Source: Micractinium sp. NFX-FRZ (taxonomy: Eukaryota; Chlorophyta; Trebouxiophyceae; Chlorellales; Chlorellaceae). Taken from it: a DNA stretch of 64,000 nt. The notes under the pieces are model-generated. The model searched no databases. It was not told where the DNA came from and saw nothing but the letters and a program-made list of their open reading frames with translations. This document shows, one piece after another, positions 56,894-64,000 of this stretch. Within the stretch, counting starts at the first letter, position 1. The number at the start of each line of letters is the position of its first letter. The DNA lies in the NCBI GenBank assembly GCA_029339195.1, contig JAPTJF010000354.1, forward strand, positions 1-64,000. Direction: 5' to 3'. Made by a program: the position numbers and the translations under genes.

Positions 56894-59692
56894 CTACCGC
56901 GCCACCAGACCCGCCTCCTTGTCCCACTGGTCTGCGCTCTTCACGTTGTCAATGATCTGCACGGGTGATAAGGTGGGGGTTCGCGAAAGTCTTATCTGAG
57001 CTTGAGGTGAAAAGGCTTCGCAGAGAAGCTTTGAGAGCACGCTCCTCACTCCACGTCATCAATAAGCTGCAAGGGTGCGAGCAAGCCGCAGTAGCATGCA
57101 GAGGGAGCAACGCCCCCACCACACGCGCACCACCCGTGGCTTTCGGCCAGCCGCTGCCCAGCGGGGCGCGGCAACGCACCTGCTTCTCTGGCGTCACCAC
57201 CCCATCGATGACGCCATAGGCCAGGGCATCTGCCGGCTGCATGTACAGGGGCCGCTGCATGTCCTGCGGGACGGAAGGGCGCAGCATGGGCGGGAGTGCC
57301 CAGGGCAAGGGGGTCAGCCGAGCGGCGGGAGGGGTGGGCAGGGAATGAGGGGCGGGCAGGGGAGTGTGGACGGAGCAGGTGGGACTGGGCAGGTTGAATC
57401 ACCACCGCTGCCTGCCTGCCAGCACGGCAGGCGGCCCAGCCTGGCACCCTCTCACAGGCAGCCCCATCCACCACTGCCCGTCTCTTCGCCTCCTGATCAG
57501 CACGCACTTCCCTGCTTTCCCGAGTCCCGCAACCCTGCCAGCTTCCGGGGGGATGCGGGGCACATCCTGCTGCTTCCAGGGGGTCCCAGCAAACCAAGAG
57601 AGACACAAACCCCAACATCCACACATCCTCCCCAGCATGGGTGCCAAGATGCGCTGTGGGTGGCCCCCGCCAACTCTACTTGAGCGCCCCACCTGTGCTG
57701 CACTAGGGGCACAGCAGGCCCCGCCCTCACCGCCCGCTCCCCTGCCCTAGGGGTACAGAAGCGCACTGCCCACACCGCCCGCTCCCCTGCCCCAGGGGTA
57801 CAGCAGCGTCCTGCCCCCCACAAGACCCACCCCAGCTGCCCCCCTCCTCACCTTGTCCAGCTTCTCCGGCGAGTGCCCCGTGGTGCGGCTCAGGATGTTG
57901 AGCATGTTCTGCTTCTGCGCCAGCACCTCCCGCCACTTGATCTGGATCTCAATCGCCTGCCGCTGCCCCGTGGGCGGCACGCGCGGCTGGTGCAGCATGG
58001 CCGTCGCGTGCTCAAGCATGAACCGCTTGCCCTTCTCCCCCGCGGACAGAAGCATGCACGACTGGCCAATTGCCACGCCCACGCCCACGGTGTGCACCTG
58101 CGTGCAGCAGCCAGAGGGCGGGCAGGCAGTGGGAGGCCGGGCGGGGGGGAGGGCTCACCATGCGGCACAGCCGATGCACGTGTGTGCTGGCACACATGCT
58201 CACTTGTGTCCACACACGGCTGCAGGCGCGTGCCCCTGTGCGCACCCCTCAAACAAAAACACAAGCTTTCCAGCCAGTTGGCACATGCGCACGCATGCAT
58301 GGCAGCAGCCAACACACACGCCACGCTCTCTCAGCCAGCGCGGCCCACCTCGTTCTTGATGAAGCACATGGTGTCGTAAATGGCGGTGCCCTCCGTCTCA
58401 AATCCAACCGTCTCGCCGTCGGCGCGCGTGGTGCCTGCCGGGGGCGGGGTTGAGGCAGGGCGGGCGGCGGGGTGAGGCCCAGCGAGCAACAGGCAGGGCG
58501 GTGGGCGGTCAGCCGTGGCCCCACCCCTCTGCGATCCCGCTGCCTGCTGCGGGACACGCAAAAGAACACACGTATCGAGTTGCCTTTGGACAGCAGGGCA
58601 GCACCCACCGGTGGAGTTGATGTAGAGGTAGATGGGCTTCACCCGGTCCTTGCTCTGCAGGTACAGCATCTCCGCGATGATCAGCTCCGTCACGGCAGGC
58701 ACCAGCTGCGGGGGGTTGGCACAGGGAGGGAAGGAGGGCAAGATGTTGACGCCAACCCCGGCATGATGCGGGTACCTCAGCATCTCAGCGGTGGACCTGC
58801 TGCATCGCCACGGGCAGCAGGGGTGCCCTGCCCCCTGGCCGTCGTGTAACAATGTTCCATGCGCAGGAAGAGCAAAGTGGGATGCAATGGTTGCATCACA
58901 TCCACGTTGTTGCCATCCTCTCCCACTGGCAACAAGCAGGCGGCTGAGCGCTTGCAAGGCCAGGGCGCGGTCCATTGGCGCCCAACAAGCTAGCAGCCAC
59001 GGGCGCATAGCAAGCAACGTCAGGGTGACGAGGCTCGAGTGGCGCGCCGGCATGCCAAGGTAGACGTTAGACAACAGAGACACAGCAACAAACCAAACGG
59101 GACCCTAGATAGCCCCCCCAGGCTGGGCAGCAGCGCACCGGCATGCCGAGGTAGACGATGCGCGAGTCGAGCAGCAGGGAGGGCAGGTCCGGGGGCGGGG
59201 TGCGCGGCTTGTGGTCATCAAACGCGGAGGCTGCTGCTGCGGGGGCGCCGCCGCGTGCCTGCACGTCCAGCTGTGCGGTGGGAGGCGTCCAGAGCTGCTG
59301 GAAGCGGTGGAGGTCGCCCACGTCGGCAGACGCGGGCGTGCCTGGAAGGGGGGAGAGGGAAGTGAGGCGTGGATTGGGCGGCGGTTGATGAGGCGGGTGG
59401 CAACTGCGGATAGCACATGCAGAGCCGCATGGTTGGAGCTTGCAGGGTGGCAATTGGCGGAAATGAGGGCGGCTGCAGCGGCAACGGCAAGCTGGCGGCG
59501 GCCCTGCCGCCGCCGCCGCTCGCTGCCGCTCCGCCACCCTCACGGCGCGCCTGCCCACCAGCATCTCCCCTCCTGCTCACCGTGCACCGCCGCTACAATC
59601 TGCTGCCGCTGCTGCCTGCCTGCCCGAGCGCTGCCATGTCGCCGGGCCAAGGCAGGCTGCAGGCTGGCGGCCCGTGCGGCGCTCAGCTGCAT
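56894..59692 (-). CDS. Plastid ClpR subunit (non-proteolytic Clp core protein), 7 exons
   Basis: Exons 59692-59581, 59341-59139, 58705-58609, 58434-58349, 58097-57852, 57263-57180 and 56956-56894 give 296 residues. The first ~37 residues (MQLSAARAASLQPALARRHG...) look like a chloroplast transit peptide. The Clp fold follows: IVYLGMP, then LIIAEMLYLQSKDRVKPIYL, YINSTG, and the ClpR-specific insert TTRADGETVGFETEG. In VGVAIGQSCMLLSAGEKGKR the position of the catalytic Ser of ClpP is Gly by my alignment (G177), while His (MLHQPRV) and Asp (KLDKDMQRP) remain, as in ClpR proteins. It would sit in the plastid ClpPR ring as an inactive subunit. I cannot choose between R1, R3 and R4. The last exon (IIDNVKSADQWDKEAGLVAR) matches the ClpR tail; a decoy exon lies before it. 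Confidence 0.9.
57046..57066 (-). repeat. Decoy terminal exon of ClpR (exon echo)
   Basis: A CTTGCAG acceptor is followed by LIDDVE and a TGA in the correct phase for exon 6. It copies the start of the real last exon, which has a GTGCAG acceptor and IIDNVK at 56956. If used, it would remove the conserved 14-residue tail. Confidence 0.8.
57681..57815. repeat. Intronic tandem repeat, ~45-50-base unit, three copies
   Basis: Copies of AGGGG(T/C)ACAG followed by GCCC, CACCGCCCGCTCCCCTGCCC in ClpR intron 5. Non-coding. Confidence 0.85.
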
Positions 59693-60101
59693 GTCCTGGC
59701 CACTACAAAGCCCCTGCCTGGTGGCGCAGCGCCGCGAGGAGCGAGGAAGCGGCGGTGGGTGTAAAAGTGTGCTCGCTGCCCTCGGCTAAGGCTGCGCTGC
59801 CCTCTTTTCACTAGCACGCCAATGCTCTATAGCTTGCCGTCCTCCGCACGTCCTCATCCATCCTTGTGCCACATGGACGACACGCCCAGCATGAAAGTCC
59901 GAGCTGAAAGCCTTTGACGCATTTCGTTATGGTCTGCATCGCCATTTGCGCCCTCAAAATCCGATAGCGACTCTTCTAGGGCCCCCGTTGCGCGGGTTCT
60001 TTGCCGACCCACTCGCCCTGGCGTTTGACGGCCTTGCCGGCCCTTCAGAAAGTCGTTCGACACCGCCCCTGTGCTGATAAGGAGAGCAAACCGCCGCCAA
60101 G
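59693..60101. promoter_or_regulatory. Divergent promoter between ClpR and TFIIE-beta
   Basis: About 410 bases separate two start codons in opposite orientation, with no exon between. It must hold both promoters. GC falls at 59880-59970. No specific element is claimed. Confidence 0.65.
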
Positions 60102-62099
60102 ATGTCGCGGGTGGACGCAGTGCTCGCCAAGTTCAAGCAGGGGCAGAAGGCGGCCCTGAAGACGCAGGCGGAGGCGCGGCAGGAGCGAGAGGACAAGTTG
60201 GCCAAGGCAGCGCAGCAGGGCGGCGCAGGTGCGGGGCGGGGCGGCGGGGCAGACGGGCGGGCGGGTGGAGCAGACTGGGCAAGATGCTGAAGGCAGCGCA
60301 CCGCTACTCCAGCCCGGTGCGGCAGCGCCTGAAACCACTGCCGATTTGGTGGTGCACCCTGCTGCAGGCAAGCGAGCAGCGGGCAAGGCAGCAGGCGGGC
60401 GCGGGCGCGTCGGCAAGGCCGGCTCCGGCGAGCCCACCGCCTCGGTTGCCTCGGTCGCCAGCGCTGCCACGCTCGACTGGAAGCAGCGCAGCCGCACAGC
60501 GCAGCAGGCGGTGCCGCTGGGCGTGAAGATCAAAGCGGTGGTGGACTTCCTGCGCGCCAGCGGAGACCCGCAGCGCCCTGCAGCCATCGCAGCAGCCACC
60601 GGCTTGTGAGTTGCACGCCGCCGCCGTGCCACCTGAACTGATTAGCTGCTCGAGCGCTGCTGCTGCTGCCTCCGCCGCCGCTGCCACTGGTGCACCTCCT
60701 CATGCGCCACAGCCATGCACAATAATGCACCAGATGGTGTTTATGTCACTCACCAAGCCCCTTGCCGCCCCTCACCGGTGCCTTTGCGCCTGCCTGCGAC
60801 CCCGCCCGCCCTCCCGCCGCAGCAACCCGCAGGCGGATGCGCAGCTGCACTCTGCCCTGGCCGCCAACAACAAAGTGGATGCACAGCCGGATGGGCTGTA
60901 CGCCTACCGCCCAGGTGGGTGCACACATGGTGTATGCCGATGCTGCGGGAGTGTGATGCCGTCGGAGTCTGACACTGCAGTAGCGAAGCTCTGCGGAGCG
61001 CTGCCTGCGGGATGGTTTGCCTGGGGGCTTGACTGGGCTAGGCAGGTTGAGTGGGTGCTGGCTGGAGCACCCTTGCGTCCCGTACAGCAACGCACCCAGT
61101 TCCCCCCCCTCCTGTTGATGAGAACAGTTGTTTCTGTCTCCCTCCCCTCCCTTCCTCCGCAGCGGTGGTCAGTGGGTGCAGCTAGCATGAGCTGCTCAAG
61201 CATTGCCACATCTCTTTCATGAACCATTTTCTGGCATGTCTTCCCCCCCTGCAGAGGTGGCCAATGTGCGCAGCAAGCACGAGGTGCTGGAGTACCTGCG
61301 GCGGCGGGAGCGGCAGGTGGGCGTCGGATGGGTGCCCTTGACCGCTTCTAACCGCCCTCAAGCACGAGTGATTGAAATGGCGGTGAAGCACGCATACCTC
61401 TGCTCGCCCGCTTGCCGACCTGTGTGGCATTTCGGTGCCCGGTTTTGGCCGCCACCCACCTGGCCACATGGCAGCCACCTCCGCCGCCCTTTCCTCTGCT
61501 GTCCCCTGCTGTCCCCTGCCGCCTACCCCAACCCGACCGCACTCTGGCACGCGCCCCGCCTTGCCTGCAGGGCGAGGGGTATGCTGCGCTGGGGGAGCTG
61601 CAGGATGCATACCCCGGGGTGCGGCAGGACTTGGAGGTGCGAAGGAGCAGGGGCTCTGCCTCTTCTGGCCTGCTCCTGTGCTGGCGTGCCTGCTGCTTCG
61701 CCTTTGCATCTTGGGTACCACGCACATCCAGCTGGGTGTGGAGGTGGGCGCAGCCAGCTCCCGTGCTGGCTTGCATATCGCCTCGCCCTGTGCTGCTGCC
61801 TCCGCCTGCCCACAGCATGCGGGCGGCCAAGGGGAGCACCGGCTGCTACCCCTGGCCCCGCCCTGCCCTGCTGCCTGCCGCTGCCTGGCGTAACCCTGCC
61901 ATGGTTCTTCCCATGCTGCTCCTGCACCCCGCAGGCTCTCAAGAAGGAGGGGCTGCTGCTGAGCCTGCCTGCGGGGGATGCGCAGCGCAAGGAGGTGTTT
62001 TACCCAGTGGACATGCGCCTGCAGCTCAGAGTGGATGCAGACCTGCAGGTGGGGGCGGGCGGCTGGTGCACGCTGGCTTTTGGTTGGGCATGGAGGGGC

Positions 62100-62130
<31 letters not shown>

Positions 62131-62878
62131 ATGTTGCAGGTGGTGCGCGTGCGGGGCGGCGGCTCAGAGTGGATGCAGACCTGCAGGTGGGGGCGGGCGG
62201 CTGTGAGCGGAGTGTTGTATTGCCTTCTGTTTGGGCATGGAGGTGGCGGGCGCCAACGTTGCAGGTGGCATCCCCGGGGCGTGCCGAAGGTGTTGCTGTC
62301 CCAAGCTGCCTCTCATCGCCAGCTGCTGCCTGCCCCTGGGCTGATGCCCTGCGGTGTGCAGGAAGCTGGGGCTGCCCCCGGCTGCCCCCGGCTGCCTCTC
62401 ATGTCTGCCCCTGCTGGCGGTTGTGCCTCTGCCCCCCCGGTGTGTGCAGGAGCTGTGGCTGTCCCTGGGTGACCAGCTGCCGGAGGAGGAGGAGGAGATG
62501 GCGGCGGAGCTGCAGAAAATAGGTGGGTGGGCGGGCGGGGCACCTGGCACAGGCGGGGGCAGGAGGGCGCCCACCTGGCCAGTTTTGTTTTCGTGGGGGT
62601 GTCAACAGGGGAGGCGGTAGAAAGAGGTGGGGCTGCAGAGGAGCGCGAGGTGCGGGAGGAGATGTGCACACACATGCCCCTGCTCAGGCACCAAACCCAT
62701 TTCCTGCTTCCCCTGTTCGGCAGGCCTCAAGCCCGCCCCGCGGCAGGTGGTCGAGAAGCGTGAGGCGCGCGAGAAGAAGCGCAAGGCGCGCAAGGTGCGG
62801 CGGCTGACCAAGGTGACCAACGTGCACCTGCAGCACCTGCTGGAGGGGGATGCGCCCGTCAACATCGAGACGGCGTGA
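60102..62878 (+). CDS. TFIIE-beta: Transcription initiation factor TFIIE beta subunit, 8 exons
   Basis: Exons 60102-60228, 60326-60605, 60823-60914, 61255-61316, 61571-61636, 61935-62048, 62450-62522 and 62724-62878 give 322 residues. The N-terminus is basic (MSRVDAVLAKFKQGQKAALK). Two winged-helix domains follow: VKIKAVVDFLRASGDPQRPA, then NPQADAQLHSAL, DAQPDGLYAYRP; and VANVRSKHEVLEYLRRRERQ, GYAALGELQDAYPGVRQDLE, ALKKEGLLLSL. DADLQELWLSLGDQLPEEEE matches the human FQKLWRSVxVDSMDEE region. The C-terminus is highly basic (KREAREKKRKARKVRRLTK, then NVHLQHLLEGD), like RRFKTHNEHLAGVL in human TFIIE-beta. It acts with TFIIE-alpha in RNA polymerase II promoter opening and TFIIH recruitment. The length is close to the usual ~290. 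Confidence 0.93.
62101..62128. repeat. (GT)13-14 microsatellite
   Basis: Pure GT dinucleotides in TFIIE-beta intron 6, ending directly in GCAG. It sits between the two copies of the duplicated exon 6 end. Confidence 0.95.
62160..62255 (+). repeat. Exon echo of TFIIE-beta exon 6 end
   Basis: A near-perfect copy of the last ~20 coding bases of exon 6, its donor and intron start (CTCAGAGTGGATGCAGACC, then CTGCAG|GTGGGGGCGGGCGGC) at 62162-62200 repeats 62026-62064. Homology resumes at TTTGGGCATGGAGG. The duplication is ~135 bases and looks young. Confidence 0.92.
62354..62390 (+). repeat. Exon echo of TFIIE-beta exon 7 start
   Basis: TGTGCAGGAAGCTGGGGCTG at about 62355 copies the exon 7 acceptor and first codons TGTGCAGGAGCTGTGGCTG at 62443. 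A one-base change in spacing breaks the frame. Confidence 0.65.
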
Positions 62879-63552
62879 GGGACTCCAGCGGGCACATGCT
62901 GTCCTATGAAAGTGAATGAATGTACTGCTGTACTTTGTCAAGTGCTCGCCCCTTGTACTCTCCTATTCGCTCACACTGTTTGCGTCGTACTCCCTCTGCT
63001 ACCTCCTGCCTTTCCTACCGCTGCCCGCCTTCTGCCCTGCTGACTTTTGCCGCTTCCGCGGGCGCCGCCCGCCGTCCCCTCTGCCCCCTGCCTCCCTTGG
63101 CTGTGCCGCTTGCAATAAGCAAGCCTGTTCCTTTCCAGACTGAAAGTTAAAGAACAAGTGTTACAGTACAGGGGTGGATACAGGATGAGGAAAGGATTGG
63201 GTCCACGGTGGGAACGTGGGGAGACAAATTTGCACACAGAGTACAGTAGGCAGAGGCAGTGCCAAGGGTAGGGTTACATGGTGACAGCCCCGCACACAGT
63301 CCAACAAAGCACACAGAGATACACACAGCCAGGGGCAGCACTCTCAGGGACAGGCAATGCACAGGGCGCGCTGTGCAGAAGCAGCAAGAGGGGTGCACGA
63401 GTCGGCTGCTCGGCCAGCTGTGTGGCTGGCAGGGCGGGGCACAGAGGAGCATGTGTGCGCCAAGCAGGGGCTCCTCAGTACTGCATGGTTTCCCTCTGCT
63501 GCAGGCCGCCGCACTCGATGCCTGTCTCACAAGCGCCGGCCTCAGAAGAGGC
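62879..63552. other. Convergent intergenic region
   Basis: About 670 bases between the ends of TFIIE-beta (plus) and ClpP (minus). Presumed 3' UTRs. It is T/C-rich at 62930-63010. No exon. Confidence 0.6.
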
Positions 63553-64000
63553 TCAGAAGAGCTTGTTTGCGCCCGCCTCGTTGAGCAGCTGCGCCTCGGT
63601 CTCTGCCGGCGGCCGCGTGTCGATCACCTCGTCCACCAGCCCAAAGTCCTTGGCCTCGGGGGCAGACATGAAGTAGTCGCGCTCCAGCACCTCCTCTGCA
63701 AAATCAGAGTTGTGACATTATAAAGGAGAGGAAGGAATGAGGGGAGCTGGTTGGGAGGAAATCATGTAGTGCAGCCCAAACCCGTCAACTGCAGGGGGGG
63801 CCGACATGAAGTAGCCGCGCTCCAGCACCTCTTCTGCAGGTGTCAAAGTTATAGAAAGATAGGTGTAAAGCAGGTGTGAAGGCGGTGAGGGGTGGGCATA
63901 GACAGGGTCGGAAAGTAAAGTAGTTGTGCTCCAGCGCCTCGGCTGTATTGACTAAGCAGAAGGGGGGAGGAAAGAAGGAGGGGAGCTGGCGAGGTGGGGG
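63553..64000 (-). CDS. ClpP-family protease subunit, C-terminal exon only (cut by window edge)
   Basis: The only exon I can place is 63695-63553, reading EEVLERDYFMSAPEAKDFGL, then VDEVI, ending GANKLF and TGA. RDYFMSAPEAKDFGLVDEVI is the standard C-terminal helix and loop of ClpP. The upstream exons with Ser and His are outside the window, so catalytic status is unknown. It is probably a plastid or mitochondrial ClpP. The visible intron (63696-64000) contains two echoes of this exon's start. It lies 3.9 kb from the ClpR gene in the same orientation, with TFIIE-beta between. Confidence 0.85.
63797..63955 (-). repeat. Two exon echoes of the ClpP last exon start
   Basis: At 63840-63797 the minus strand reads CTGCAG, then EEVLERGYFMSAP with the CTGCAG acceptor intact. 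At about 63950-63906 an older copy reads EALEHNYFTF. The real exon reads EEVLERDYFMSAP at 63695. Spacing is about 140 and 110 bases; divergence increases away from the real exon. Confidence 0.9.

Noticed and set aside
57046..57066. Taking LIDDVE as the natural end of ClpR
   Set aside because: The next acceptor gives a longer tail that resembles known ClpR C-termini, so the short version is more likely the echo.
1..64000. tRNA or rRNA genes
   Set aside because: I looked for tRNA B-box-like GGTTCGANTCC strings and rRNA-like stretches on both strands and found none convincing. A covariance-model search would be decisive.
1..64000. A complete transposon (long terminal or inverted repeats with a transposase or reverse transcriptase)
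   Set aside because: No reverse transcriptase, integrase or transposase motif was seen in any exon or open frame.

Overview
The window looks like nuclear DNA of a trebouxiophyte (Chlorella-like) green alga. It is very GC-rich and intron-dense, with short GT-AG introns every 100-400 bases, Ala/Gln-rich low-complexity protein segments, plastid-targeted proteins, Ser-Pro-Pro-Pro cell-wall protein arms and a plant-type TTTAGGG/CCCTAAA telomeric motif. The gene complement is plant/algal: MYB3R, a JMJ21-type F-box/JmjC/kinase-like protein, ClpR, a BAHD acyltransferase and a LUMINIDEPENDENS-like protein. Nothing points to a bacterium, plasmid or virus. Most genes were reconstructed by joining exons with matching phase and conserved residues; where I give a protein length, the sum of exons is an exact multiple of three.

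Layout, left to right. (1) 0.3-12 kb, plus strand: a 2-oxoglutarate/Fe(II) dioxygenase and a three-repeat MYB (MYB3R). (2) 12.9-17.1 kb, plus: two tandem F-box/leucine-rich genes, the first broken around a head-to-head telomere-like block. (3) 17.6-24.2 kb, minus: ESCRT-III VPS20/CHMP6 and a Cys-rich secreted PAN-like protein. (4) 25.4-26.3 kb, plus: a plastid DUF6737-type protein. (5) 27-49 kb, all minus: ARM-MYND protein (with a frameshift), BAHD acyltransferase, a third F-box/LRR paralog, a 13-exon JMJ21 homolog, a LUMINIDEPENDENS-like TFIIS-N protein and MGST3. (6) 49.4-59.7 kb, minus: an ankyrin protein with duplicated cassettes, a hydroxyproline-rich beta-propeller protein and a plastid ClpR subunit. 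(7) 60.1-62.9 kb, plus: TFIIE-beta, divergent from ClpR. (8) The 3' end of a ClpP gene (minus) runs off the right edge.

The genes do not form one pathway; this is an ordinary mixed eukaryotic neighbourhood, apart from two plastid Clp-core genes close together. The unusual signal is structural. In at least eight of the genes, introns contain decayed tandem copies ('exon echoes') of the adjacent exon edge, with splice site and flanking coding sequence, about 40-200 bases from the real one. The echoes differ in age: some keep a working splice site but carry an in-frame stop, others are barely recognisable. In VPS20 and ClpR the echo competes with a real exon. Together with GC-AG introns, a paralog-specific intron with matching ends, and the telomere-like block replacing coding sequence, this suggests a genome shaped by local tandem duplication and break repair.
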